A stretch of DNA of 64,000 bases. It comes from G963664585 sp963664585 (GTDB lineage Bacteria; Bacillota; Clostridia; Oscillospirales; Ruminococcaceae). The translations under genes and the position numbers were made by a program. The DNA lies in contig CAXXEO010000009.1 of the NCBI GenBank assembly GCA_963664585.2, positions 142,672 to 206,671 of the forward strand, read 5' to 3'. Numbering within the stretch: position 1 is the first letter of the stretch; every line of letters begins with the position of its first letter. The notes beneath the pieces were generated by a model. The model did no database searches, was not told the DNA's origin, and saw only the letters and a program-made list of their open reading frames with translations. Below, one piece after another: positions 15,889 to 24,124 of the stretch.

Positions 15889-16851
15889 ATGATTGAAAAT
15901 ATGACAAACTGGTCTCTCGATGATATTAGGGCGGCCTACAAGAAGTATTTGGACGGGCAGAACTTATCGAGAAACACCATAATGACATCGTCCGCCGATG
16001 CGTTCTATATTTGGCGGAAGCAGGGTGCAGATTCATTCTGGAAGATAGTCTTTTCAGACAGCTTTGAAACTCTTGGAAAAGAGACCCTTCTTGAACTATT
16101 GCGTCAACAGTCCAGCGGAAATGCTGAATGGAATGTCAGTGGTTATTTGGCGCATTTGAGAAGATTCAGACGTTTCATTCAGAGCGAAGCAGCTCTTGAG
16201 ATACCTGATACCGTTCCTCAGGTTGTAGCACTTACGGAAAGTGCACCAATAAAAATGGCACAGATGCTTCCCGCTCCGTCAGTTGATCAGGTTGAATATT
16301 ATCTTGCACAATGGGATGCGCTTGAGGATTACCATCTTCAGGAGGACGCTCTCAACCGGCTGTTTTTCACGCTCTGTCCGGAAAACAACAACATTTCTGA
16401 TATTCTGCTCAAGGTATCCGTTCTCAACGATTTTTACAGTACTAACATCTTTAAAGTTTTCCCCGTGGCGAAGCATATACTGTCATTACATATCGATGCT
16501 CGTCTGCAAAGCGGGGACGTAACGCTGGTTAACGATATAAAGGAAGTCGAAATAAGCGGTAAAACATTGAACTTTTACTCCTTTGCCACAAAGTATTGCA
16601 GCCACCACAGACCATTGGACTACCCAATTTATGATAACTATGTAGATGAGGTGCTGCGTTATTATCGAAAGAAAGACGGTTTTGCAGCATTTAGAAATGA
16701 GGAGTTGAAGAGCTATACTCGCTTCAAATCAATACTGGTGGAATTCTGGCGTTTTTATCATCTTGACAAATACAACCTGAAAGAGCTTGATAAATACCTC
16801 TGGCAGCTTGGCAAGGCATACTACAATAAATATGAGGTGAGAAATAGATGA
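15889..16851 (+). CDS. Unknown protein partnered with the caspase-like protease
   Basis: A 320-residue soluble protein that I cannot assign to a named family. The N-terminal part (about 8-105), with LDGQNLSRNTIMTSSADAFY and YLAHLRRFRRFIQ, looks helical and recalls the SAM-like core-binding fold of tyrosine recombinases. The C-terminal part has LNFYSFATKYCSHHRPLDYP and IYDNYVDEVLRYY, a pattern seen in HhH or glycosylase-like proteins, followed by more helices. GGCGGAGGTG precedes GTG 15886/ATG 15889; ATG 15889 is preferred. It overlaps the protease start by ATGA, so a stoichiometric partner (sensor, adaptor or substrate) is likely. Function is open. Confidence 0.7.
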   Translation: MIENMTNWSLDDIRAAYKKYLDGQNLSRNTIMTSSADAFYIWRKQGADSFWKIVFSDSFETLGKETLLELLRQQSSGNAEWNVSGYLAHLRRFRRFIQSEAALEIPDTVPQVVALTESAPIKMAQMLPAPSVDQVEYYLAQWDALEDYHLQEDALNRLFFTLCPENNNISDILLKVSVLNDFYSTNIFKVFPVAKHILSLHIDARLQSGDVTLVNDIKEVEISGKTLNFYSFATKYCSHHRPLDYPIYDNYVDEVLRYYRKKDGFAAFRNEELKSYTRFKSILVEFWRFYHLDKYNLKELDKYLWQLGKAYYNKYEVRNR

Positions 16852-18191
16852 AAAAAGATGCAATATTGTTTTCTGCTTGCAAATATACTAAGTCTCGACT
16901 AAATATTAATGATTTGCCTGGCGGTAAGTATGATGTCGCAGCATTTGGAAAAAGGTTGAGACAGATCGATTTCGAAGTGTCTATTAAGGAAGATGCAATT
17001 CGAGACGAGTATATTCCCGCATTGCGTGAGAATGCAAAAAATAGCCCTAATGATGCCGTTCACATAGTGTACTTTTCTGGGCATGGTGGGCATTTAAATG
17101 GTCATAACTATATTTTTCCATCTGATTTTGGAGTAATATATGATTCGTCGCACAGCATAGACGAAGCTGGTATAAATATTGAAGATATATTAAACGTGTA
17201 TTCTGGTCATGGGCGATTAATATTGATCCTTGATGCGTGTCGCTCTGATGTTGGCACGTCAAGGGGATATTTTTCCGAGATAACATCATTTGAAAATGTG
17301 TATATAGCGTATGGAACGCAGTTCCAAGATACATCAACGGGAGTAAATAATGCAATTAGCTGGTTTACGGAGGGTATATGTGACGAAATATTAACTCCGA
17401 ATATAGATATTGATGCACTGTTCACAAAAGTACGCCGTAATGTATGTCTAAAACACAGAGCCCAAATTCCTTCCAGCGTTAATGCATTACTTGAAAGTGT
17501 TGTACTCCATGAGGATACTTCGGTCGATGATATTGATACTAAGGTTTATGCTTTTGTTGAGAAGTATGGCAATACATATAATGACAAATATGGATATTTC
17601 CATGGAGACGACTTAATTTTTATTGATGCTGCTCAGTATTTTGATATAAGCTTGTTGGATACGATATGGAAATATCACAAAGTAAGTAATTCACTATTTA
17701 GCAAGAAAGGTGTTAAGCTGCCTCTGCTGTCTGAAGTGGAGAGTAAAATTGTTACTTTTCTTGCCTTTACAAAAGGAATAAATTGGTTCTCTTGTGATGA
17801 AAACTATACATGGTATTATAATGGACGGCAAATACGAATGGGTGAAATTCCACCTCTTCCACCAAGTATGCAACAAAAGTTGCCAGAACCAGAGAAAGCA
17901 ATTGTAGTTGAAATGAAATGTTCATGTGAAAAAGGAATGATGACTATAGCCATCAATCTGCCTAATGGGTGTGAATTTTTCGTTGGTCATTCAAAAGTTG
18001 TAGTTAGGTCAGGAAAAGCAATCCTCCCGGCGGTTAATAAGTCTGATACAATCACTATTGATTCTCGAGTATTCTCTGAAGACGAAAATATTAAAAGAAT
18101 ACTCGGCGAAAAATCAAGGAATTTGACTGGTCCATTAATTAAATATAATCCAATTTACGGCAATCACATATGCCATTCTTTTTGCATGTAA
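16848..18191 (+). CDS. Caspase-like (peptidase C14) protein
   Basis: A 447-residue protein with an N-terminal caspase/metacaspase domain (about 1-220). The catalytic His-Cys dyad is visible: His79 in VYFSGHGGHL and Cys131 in LILILDACRSDV. The start (ILFSACKYTKSRLNINDLPG, then DVAAFGKRLRQIDF) matches the usual caspase beta1-alpha1 layout. The C-terminal half (about 225-447) is of unknown type, with Trp/Tyr-rich and beta-like segments, perhaps a sensor or substrate region. Bacterial caspase-like proteases act as abortive-infection effectors in several defence systems (caspase-bearing Avs, CRISPR-associated and gasdermin-linked proteases). No gasdermin gene is adjacent. It is coupled to the upstream gene by an ATGA overlap. 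Confidence 0.85.
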   Translation: MKKDAILFSACKYTKSRLNINDLPGGKYDVAAFGKRLRQIDFEVSIKEDAIRDEYIPALRENAKNSPNDAVHIVYFSGHGGHLNGHNYIFPSDFGVIYDSSHSIDEAGINIEDILNVYSGHGRLILILDACRSDVGTSRGYFSEITSFENVYIAYGTQFQDTSTGVNNAISWFTEGICDEILTPNIDIDALFTKVRRNVCLKHRAQIPSSVNALLESVVLHEDTSVDDIDTKVYAFVEKYGNTYNDKYGYFHGDDLIFIDAAQYFDISLLDTIWKYHKVSNSLFSKKGVKLPLLSEVESKIVTFLAFTKGINWFSCDENYTWYYNGRQIRMGEIPPLPPSMQQKLPEPEKAIVVEMKCSCEKGMMTIAINLPNGCEFFVGHSKVVVRSGKAILPAVNKSDTITIDSRVFSEDENIKRILGEKSRNLTGPLIKYNPIYGNHICHSFCM

Positions 18192-18250
18192 AAATAAAGA
18201 TATATTTTATAAATTTTCTATTATATATCAAGCGGACATCCGTATATTTC

Positions 18251-18392
18251 GGTCACTTTTTGTACACTAAAACTACAGATAGTGACTAAAAGATAGGACA
18301 AGACAGTAAAACTAGGGTTTAAAAAAGCCAGTGAAATAGCCGTTTAGAATAAGATAGCCAAAGATAGAAAAAGCAAAAAGAACACTTGGTAA
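18251..18392 (+). repeat. Direct repeat B: element right arm joined to tRNA-Thr
   Basis: The partner of 14796-14938. It carries four AGATAG motifs (18275, 18291, 18352, 18362) in two pairs, as expected of integrase arm-type sites, and ends in ACTTGGTAA, where it passes without a break into a tRNA-Thr 3' half. Recombination between the two TTGGTAA cores would excise about 3.45 kb carrying the caspase cassette. Confidence 0.75.
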
Positions 18393-18430
18393 GGAAGAGG
18401 TCGTGCGTTCGAATCGCATCAACAGCTCCA
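18386..18430 (+). other. tRNA-Thr(GGT) 3' half: attR of the island
   Basis: The anticodon loop TTGGTAA (18386-18392, anticodon GGT at 18388-18390) is followed by the 3' anticodon stem GGAAG, a 5-base variable loop, T stem-loop GTGCG-TTCGAAT-CGCAT (18403-18419), acceptor strand CAACAGC, discriminator T and encoded CCA (18428-18430). The bases before the loop (AACAC) do not pair with GGAAG, so the 5' half is missing. This is the displaced 3' end of a tRNA-Thr gene used as an integration site; the intact gene should lie left of the window. Confidence 0.85.
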
Positions 18431-18435
18431 ATCAT

Positions 18436-18469
18436 AAACCTGCATAGTGAATCACTATGTGGGTTTTTT
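18436..18469 (+). terminator. Terminator after the tRNA-Thr fragment
   Basis: AAACCTGCATAGTGA pairs with TCACTATGTGGGTTT and is followed by TTTT. It is the original terminator of the disrupted tRNA-Thr gene, which supports the view that chromosome resumes here. Confidence 0.75.
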
Positions 18470-18631
18470 GGCGTCTTTGGAAACGTTTTTATAATCAAAC
18501 TGCCCCCATTAACTGATAACGCTATAAGTATTTCTGTTTGTCAGTCTCAGACGGATGCATCCTATAGAAAATTCATTAATTAGCGATCATGATGAGAAAA
18601 ATGACAAATACTTAAATACTTTTAGATGTTG

Positions 18632-18659
18632 TTGATAATTTTCAAAGGTGTTATATTAT
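18632..18659 (+). promoter_or_regulatory. Probable sigma-A promoter of the binding-protein gene
   Basis: TTGATA (18632-18637) and TATTAT (18654-18659) with a 16-base spacer, about 110 bases upstream of the solute-binding lipoprotein start. No other gene lies between 18431 and 18767. Confidence 0.5.
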
Positions 18660-18766
18660 TAGTGATATCTTCCTAAAACAATTGCTGTCTAAAACCCTAA
18701 CCTTTAGGAAATTGGGTCTTTAATATCACCATTATTTCTATTATAGTGAAAAAAGGAGGAAATGGT

Positions 18767-20341
18767 ATGAGCCGGAAAACCTCAGGCCTTTTGACTTTAC
18801 TGCTACTAGTGATACTGTTGACAAGCTGCGCAGATGCCAAAAGTGCGTCAGCAGCAGATAATCTTACAGACAGCAGTGATTCTGCAGGTTCAGTGAAGTC
18901 CAGCTTAAACATAGGTATCAATGCCGAGCCGAAATCATTGGACCCCGCCAACACGAAGGATACTATTACACATACGGTCTTATTTCAGGTTGTAGATGCC
19001 TTGATTACAGAGACTCCCGATGATTACTGCACGCTGAAACCAGGCCTGGCCGAGAGCTGGGAGTTTTCAGCGGATAATAAATCACTTACCTTTCAGATCA
19101 GACAGGGCGTAAAGTTCCATAACGGCGACACAATGAATGTTGATGATGTGGTGTTCTCATTAAACAGATCTTTAACTTCCAGCTTTACATCGGGTATCAA
19201 TGGTGCGATGGAGAAATTTGAAAAGGTTGACGATACCCATGTCAAACTTGTTCTTAAATATCCCTATGCACCTATACTGAACTGTATGACTAACGCTAGC
19301 TTTGGTATAGTTAGTAAGAGGGCGGTTGAGGATGCTGAAAAGGCGGGAAAAGACTTCGGAAGAAATCCGGTCGGAACAGGTGCTTATAAATTGACTGAGT
19401 GGAAGAACGGTGAAAAGATTGTACTCACCAGACATGACGACTATTACAGAGGCAAAGCTGACATTAAGGAGCTTACATACACAATTATTACTGATCCCAC
19501 AAGAGGTACCCTTGCTCTTGAAAAGGGTGAGGTTGATATGTATTACGGAAACCAGTCCAGCGATAGAGAAAAGCTAAAGGCCAACAAGGAACTCCAATTT
19601 AAAGAAGGCGCAGACGTAGGCTATTACCATATTTCCTTTAATATGCAGAGCAAATACTTCAGCAACAAGAAGGTCAGACAGGCAGTTGCTTATGCCATCA
19701 ATCGAGAGGATATCATCACTGGCGGATTTGATGGCTATGCTATTCCCGTCACCTGCCCGATACCACCATCTGTTTTTGGCTATCAGAAAGAATTTCGGCC
19801 TCTTGAGTACAATCCAGAAAAAGCAAAAGCTCTGCTTACAGAGGCTGGTTATCCCACTGGTTTTATTGTCAGGATGAAAGTCAACCAGTCCACCACCTTT
19901 ACAAAGCCAGCTGAGATAGTGAAAGAACAGCTTGGTAAGATCGGCATCATCCTTGAGCTCCAGCCGATCGAAAAAGCGATCTATCTCACTGAAGTCTGTG
20001 ATAAATGCGACTATGACATTACCTTATATGCAATCAACGCTACCATACACGATGCTGACTATGTCTGCAGCAGACGCTTGCACAGCAGCTTAATTAACAG
20101 AGGTAATAACTTTTCTCAATTTAAGAGCACATCACTTGACAAGCTTCTGGATCAGGCAAGGGCATCCGGAGAATCCAAGGAAAGATATGCATTATATGGA
20201 AAGGTTAGCGAAATTGTCAAGGAAGAGGTCCCCCTCATTCCGCTGGCCGCCAGCAATGGCATTATTTTTGCCCGCGTGGGACTGAAGGGGCTGTATTTCC
20301 ATCCTGACTACAGGCTGATGGTTAATGATTTTTCTTGGTAA
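18767..20341 (+). CDS. ABC transporter substrate-binding lipoprotein, family 5 (peptide type)
   Basis: A 524-residue SBP_bac_5 protein that captures oligopeptides, dipeptides or similar ligands outside the membrane. The signal peptide ends in a lipobox, LLTSC (Cys about 21), followed by a Ser/Asp-rich linker. Family landmarks include INAEPKSLDPANTKDT, VKFHNGDTMNVDDVVFSLNR, FGRNPVGTGAYKLTEWKNGE and KVRQAVAYAINREDI. ATG 18767 has AAAGGAGG 8 bases upstream; the frame is open from 18746. No permease or ATPase genes are next to it, so it may feed a transporter elsewhere, such as the dpp-like set at 41312-45147. The next gene is an M20 dipeptidase, which fits peptide uptake and breakdown. Confidence 0.93.
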   Translation: MSRKTSGLLTLLLLVILLTSCADAKSASAADNLTDSSDSAGSVKSSLNIGINAEPKSLDPANTKDTITHTVLFQVVDALITETPDDYCTLKPGLAESWEFSADNKSLTFQIRQGVKFHNGDTMNVDDVVFSLNRSLTSSFTSGINGAMEKFEKVDDTHVKLVLKYPYAPILNCMTNASFGIVSKRAVEDAEKAGKDFGRNPVGTGAYKLTEWKNGEKIVLTRHDDYYRGKADIKELTYTIITDPTRGTLALEKGEVDMYYGNQSSDREKLKANKELQFKEGADVGYYHISFNMQSKYFSNKKVRQAVAYAINREDIITGGFDGYAIPVTCPIPPSVFGYQKEFRPLEYNPEKAKALLTEAGYPTGFIVRMKVNQSTTFTKPAEIVKEQLGKIGIILELQPIEKAIYLTEVCDKCDYDITLYAINATIHDADYVCSRRLHSSLINRGNNFSQFKSTSLDKLLDQARASGESKERYALYGKVSEIVKEEVPLIPLAASNGIIFARVGLKGLYFHPDYRLMVNDFSW

Positions 20342-20690
20342 GAGATATTACTTGGCAAAATTATTATTAGTAGGGATAGTGAGGATGCAGGAGAGAAATT
20401 TACTCTACCTACTTCGTACAACCTTACATTCCGGCTATAGGGCTATTTGTGGCGGAAAGGCTTATCTTTACTTGATTTTTGTTATAAGGGGTTATTGGCC
20501 GCCTTAAACGCTCTGGTGAGCATATCTGTTGGAGGACCATTGGCTCGGGCTTCAACATGCTAAGGATGCAAATTGGAAATACCAAGTATAAGCCTTAACA
20601 ATTTAGTTACGTAAAAGTGGTTATCACATTAAATAATTAAATATCGAGTATAATCCTATAATTTAATACTGAAAAATGGAGGGAACACTG

Positions 20691-22043
20691 GTGATTCATA
20701 AAGTAGAGGAGCACATCGAAAACAGCAAAGAACAGTACATAGAACTGCTTAGAAAGTATTCCGCACAGCCAAGCATCAGTTCCGATCCGGTTGAAACGCC
20801 AATTTGCGCTGCACTCATCAAAAATATGATGGACGAAATAGGAATCAAAACCCAGCTTTTTGAGACGGCGGGTCAGCCGGTTGTATATGGTGAGGTCAAC
20901 TCAAAAAAGGCTGATGCAAAAACGGTGCTTTTTTATGGACATTATGATGTTCAGCCTGTGGAACCGCTGGAGCTATGGCTCAGCGAGCCTTTTAAGCCGG
21001 AGATCAGGGATGGTAAAATGTATGGCAGAGGTACCGCCGACAACAAGGGTCAGCATTTAGCGCATATACTGGCTGTTAATTCCTATTTAAAAGCTGATGG
21101 TCAGCTCCCCACCAATGTCAAGTTTATTCTGGAGGGCGAAGAGGAATGCGGAAGCACAAATTTGCCAGCGTTTGTCGCTCAACACAGTAAGCTGTTAGCG
21201 GCTGATATTGTCTATGTTTCGGATGGAGCAATTCATGAATCGGGCGCTCCGAGAATTTCTTATGGTAACCGGGGCATAATTATGTTTTCCATTACGGTGG
21301 AAACCGCAGTCAAGGATAATCACTCAGGCAATAGGGGGGGAGTCATCCCCAATGCCGGATGGGAGCTTAATCGACTTCTTAGCACAATGCTCGACAGGGA
21401 TGGACATGTACTGATCCATGGATTTTATGATGAAGTCATTCCACCAACGAAATATGAAGAGGAACTGATTAAAAATCTCCCCTTTGAACCAGAGAAAATT
21501 GCAAAAATATTTGGTGTCAACAGGATATACAATGGCAAGAGGGATTATTTTATGAACCTTTTATTCAGACCAACCTTGACCATTAATGGCTTTGGCTGCG
21601 GGGAACCGACAGTGAATAAGACGATTATTCCCGGAAAAGCAGTAGCCAAAATGGATATCCGGCTTGTTGTCGACCAGGACGGGGATACCATTTATCAGAG
21701 GATCGTAGATCATATCAATAAACAAGATGTTCGGGGCAAGGTGACTGTAAATAGATTGGAACAAGGGATGCTTCCCGCAAAAACCTCGCCAGACCTTCCC
21801 ATTTGCCGGACCATCGTAAAATCTGTGGAAGATGCATTCGAAAGTAGGGTGGTTGAGATACCGGCAACAGGAGGAAGCCTTCCCAATTATATCTGGACGA
21901 AAATATTAAAGACACCCTTTATTCTTGTGCCCTACGGTAATCCAGATGAAACAAATCATGCGCCTAACGAAAATATGAGTCTTGACTGCTTCTTTAAAGG
22001 GATCAAGGCATCTGCAAGAGTGATTTGTGATTTGGGTAAATAA
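20691..22043 (+). CDS. M20-family metallo-dipeptidase
   Basis: A 450-residue zinc peptidase of the M20 group (ArgE/DapE/CPG2-like, nearest to the dipeptidase branch). Metal-site motifs are intact: YGHYDVQP, GRGTADNKGQ (bridging Asp), EGEEECGS (catalytic Glu) and a C-terminal NETNHAPNE-like His segment (DETNHAPNENM). It hydrolyses dipeptides in the cytoplasm. GTG 20691 is favoured because GGAGGG sits 8 bases before it; the ATG at 20676 would place that site inside the gene. The 20342-20690 gap shows nothing else I can support. It likely processes peptides brought in with the preceding binding protein. Confidence 0.9.
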   Translation: MIHKVEEHIENSKEQYIELLRKYSAQPSISSDPVETPICAALIKNMMDEIGIKTQLFETAGQPVVYGEVNSKKADAKTVLFYGHYDVQPVEPLELWLSEPFKPEIRDGKMYGRGTADNKGQHLAHILAVNSYLKADGQLPTNVKFILEGEEECGSTNLPAFVAQHSKLLAADIVYVSDGAIHESGAPRISYGNRGIIMFSITVETAVKDNHSGNRGGVIPNAGWELNRLLSTMLDRDGHVLIHGFYDEVIPPTKYEEELIKNLPFEPEKIAKIFGVNRIYNGKRDYFMNLLFRPTLTINGFGCGEPTVNKTIIPGKAVAKMDIRLVVDQDGDTIYQRIVDHINKQDVRGKVTVNRLEQGMLPAKTSPDLPICRTIVKSVEDAFESRVVEIPATGGSLPNYIWTKILKTPFILVPYGNPDETNHAPNENMSLDCFFKGIKASARVICDLGK

Positions 22044-22151
22044 CTGCCTGAGATTCTGCTTCCCGTGAGAACGGTAAAAGATTACGTGTTATATTGTTTT
22101 CATTTAATGCTGCATAAAATGATCTGCACTGTGGAATCGCCAAGTAAACAT

Positions 22152-22170
22152 CCGCCGGCTTAGCCGGCGG
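22152..22170 (-). repeat. IS200 right-end hairpin
   Basis: A perfect 9-bp arm palindrome, CCGCCGGCT/AGCCGGCGG. It also ends in TTTTCTT on the + strand, so it may terminate the M20 gene. Two further short palindromes follow at 22181-22195 and 22206-22221. Confidence 0.55.
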
Positions 22171-22250
22171 CTTTTCTTATGCGGGTATAACCCGCTGTTA
22201 CTGGCTGCCATTGCAATGGCATATTACGGTCTGACATTTGCAAAAGCTTA

Positions 22251-22709
22251 TTACTTGCTACCCTTGAAAGGGTCTTCGTATTCCCTGAATGTCAACTGAT
22301 CCTGCAGCTTATCTTCTTTTAATTGGTTTTGGATATATTCAGCGATCTTTTTGGTGTTTTTCCCCACTGTGTCCACATAGTATCCACGACACCAAAAAGA
22401 TCGGTTGCCATGTTTATACTTTAAATTCGCATGTCGTTCATGTATGATCAGACTGCTTTTGCCTTTGAGAAATCCCATAAAGCTTGAAACGCTCATCTTC
22501 GGCGGGATTTCCACCAGCATGTGAATGTGATCCGTACAAACTTCTGCTTCAATAATGTTAATACCTTTCCAGGAACACAATTCTCTTAGAATTTTGCCGA
22601 TTTCTTCTCGCTTTTCACCATAAAATATTTCCCTGCGGTATTTTGGCGCGAACACGACGTGATATTTACAATTCCACGTTGTATGTGCTAGACTTTTATT
22701 GTCATTCAT
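22251..22709 (-). CDS. tnpA: IS200/IS605-family transposase TnpA (Y1 HUH)
   Basis: A 152-residue single-strand DNA transposase that cuts and joins IS ends with one tyrosine. HUH motif His61-Ile-His63 (TDHIHMLVEIPP) and the Tyr125 motif EYIQNQ are present, along with GYYVDTVGKN and the typical start TTWNCKYHVVFAPKYRR. Length is normal, so it looks functional. AGGAGG precedes the ATG but lies within a long inverted repeat (22720-22778) that would hide it in the mRNA. Confidence 0.95.
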   Translation of the reverse strand: MNDNKSLAHTTWNCKYHVVFAPKYRREIFYGEKREEIGKILRELCSWKGINIIEAEVCTDHIHMLVEIPPKMSVSSFMGFLKGKSSLIIHERHANLKYKHGNRSFWCRGYYVDTVGKNTKKIAEYIQNQLKEDKLQDQLTFREYEDPFKGSK

Positions 22710-22719
22710 TTCGAATGTC

Positions 22720-22778
22720 CTCCTTTTGATGTACTCTTGCAGTTGCCAGACCGCAAGTTTATTCTACATCAAAAGGAG
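22720..22778 (-). promoter_or_regulatory. Hairpin masking the tnpA ribosome binding site
   Basis: A perfect 14-bp inverted repeat: 22720-22733 pairs with 22765-22778, with a further CTTGC/GCAAG pair inside the loop (22736-22740 and 22753-22757). On the minus strand the proximal arm contains the AGGAG of the tnpA Shine-Dalgarno site. This kind of leader fold is known to limit translation of Salmonella IS200 TnpA; its presence here is directly visible, its effect inferred. Confidence 0.7.
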
Positions 22779-22815
22779 TTTTTTGGTCCGCTTCATCGCT
22801 AAAGCTTTTTTTGCT

Positions 22816-22834
22816 CCACCGACATAGTCGGTGG
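22816..22834 (-). repeat. IS200 left-end hairpin
   Basis: CCACCGAC-ATA-GTCGGTGG, an 8-bp stem, upstream of tnpA, in the position of the IS200 left-end recognition hairpin. Confidence 0.55.
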
Positions 22835-22850
22835 TTGTTTTCACAATATA

Positions 22851-22885
22851 AAAACACCGAAAAGCAAGTTGCTTTTCGGTGTTTT
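22851..22885 (-). terminator. Terminator of the argCJBD operon
   Basis: A 17-bp near-perfect palindrome (AAAACACCGAAAAGCAA and its complement) rich in A at one side and T at the other, so it can work on both strands. It lies about 55 bases beyond the argD stop. Confidence 0.7.
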
Positions 22886-22940
22886 GTTTTTGGCTCGCAC
22901 GAATAAGTACATGGAGACGAGAAGATAGTAAAACTATTTT

Positions 22941-24122
22941 TTACTCAACTTTGCTATCCACGACAGAGGCGAAAATTTCAAGTCCCTTGTCGATTTCGGC
23001 ATAGCTTAGGGTTAATGGGGGCAAAAAACGGACCTTTTGCTTAGCAGTCAGCGCAATCAAGCCCTCTTGCAGACATTGGATCACGACGTCCTTTGCCTTT
23101 TTGCTTTTTAGCGTAATTCCCAGCATCATGCCCATACCGTCAACACCCGAAACGCTATCTATAGCCATCAGCTTTTCTTTCATATAAGTGCCCTTTTGGA
23201 CAACCTCCTGTAAAAAAGAAGGGGTAATTTTTTGCAGAACTGCAAGTGCTCCGGCGCATACAACAGGGTTTGCGCCAAAGGTGGTGCCGTGATCGCCGGG
23301 GCCCAATACTGTGGAACAGTTTTCGGCAAACAACACTGCGCCAATTGGCAACCCCCCTCCTAGTCCCTTTGCACAAGTGACTATATCAGGATGAATACCA
23401 AAGTGCTCATATGCGAACAGTTTTCCAGTACGGCCGATTCCTGTTTGAACTTCGTCAATGATTAACAGAATGTCGTGCGACTTGCAAAATTCAGCCACTG
23501 AATGAATATAGTCGGCGTTCAGCGGGACAACACCGCCTTCGCCCTGCACCATTTCGAGAATGACGGCACAGGTTTTGTCGGTTGCTTTTGCCTTAAAATC
23601 AGCTAAGTCATCGGGAACAGCATAAGAAAACCCGCCTAAAAACGGATAGAAATATTTGTGAAAATCATCTTGGCCTGTCGCAGTAACCGTTGCCATTGTC
23701 CTTCCGTGAAAGGAATTCACCATGGTAATGATTTCATGCCGACCTTCTCCATAGTGATCAAAACTGTATTTTCTGGCAGCTTTGATTGCACACTCATTGG
23801 CCTCGGCGCCTGAATTACCAAAAAACACTTTGCTCATGCCTGTCTTCGTGCAAAGCTCCTCTGCGACAAGTACACATGGTTGCGTATAAAAATAATTTGA
23901 GAGGTGTGCCAGCTTTTTTGCCTGTCCACATACTGCCGCGACCCATTCATCATCGCAGAAGCCCAGAGAATTAACACCAATACCGGATGAAAAGTCAATG
24001 TACTCTTTTCCATTGCAATCCACACAAACAGCGCCTTTACCGCTCTCAGGGTAAAAGTCGAACCTTGAATAGCTTCCAAGGACGTACTTCTGATCAAGCT
24101 CTTGTATTTGTCGTTTATTCAT
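22941..24122 (-). CDS. argD: Acetylornithine aminotransferase ArgD
   Basis: A PLP enzyme of about 393 residues that converts N-acetylglutamate semialdehyde to N-acetylornithine in arginine synthesis. Class III aminotransferase features: YIDFSSGIGVNSLG, NSGAEANECAIKAARK, LIIDEVQTGIGRTGK and the PLP lysine in TCAKGLGGGLPIGAV. GGAG stands 8 bases before ATG 24122; a GTG at 24128 overlapping the argB stop is an alternative start. It is the last gene of argC-argJ-argB-argD. Confidence 0.95.
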   Translation of the reverse strand: MNKRQIQELDQKYVLGSYSRFDFYPESGKGAVCVDCNGKEYIDFSSGIGVNSLGFCDDEWVAAVCGQAKKLAHLSNYFYTQPCVLVAEELCTKTGMSKVFFGNSGAEANECAIKAARKYSFDHYGEGRHEIITMVNSFHGRTMATVTATGQDDFHKYFYPFLGGFSYAVPDDLADFKAKATDKTCAVILEMVQGEGGVVPLNADYIHSVAEFCKSHDILLIIDEVQTGIGRTGKLFAYEHFGIHPDIVTCAKGLGGGLPIGAVLFAENCSTVLGPGDHGTTFGANPVVCAGALAVLQKITPSFLQEVVQKGTYMKEKLMAIDSVSGVDGMGMMLGITLKSKKAKDVVIQCLQEGLIALTAKQKVRFLPPLTLSYAEIDKGLEIFASVVDSKVE

Positions 24123-24124
24123 AT

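Larger units (their letters stand above)
22145..22840 (-). mobile_element. IS200-type insertion sequence (about 0.7 kb)
   Basis: A lone Y1 transposase gene flanked by two GC-rich hairpins (22152-22170 and 22816-22834), with no inverted terminal repeats and no tnpB, the layout of IS200 (about 700 bp). It sits between the M20 peptidase and the argD terminator. Exact ends cannot be fixed without a second copy; the given limits are just outside the hairpins. Confidence 0.75.

Noticed and set aside
18386..18430. A complete tRNA gene
   Set aside because: Only the anticodon loop and 3' half are present; the preceding bases do not pair with the 3' anticodon stem.
18386..18583. Coding frame of 65 codons across the tRNA fragment
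   Set aside because: It overlaps the tRNA 3' half and its terminator and has no ribosome binding site.
20325..20507. A 60-codon frame after the binding-protein gene
   Set aside because: It overlaps the end of that gene, has no ribosome binding site and no protein-like pattern.
22152..22170. CCGCCGGC hairpin as a plain terminator of the M20 gene
   Set aside because: It may do this too, but its distance to tnpA and its partner hairpin at 22816 fit an IS200 end better.
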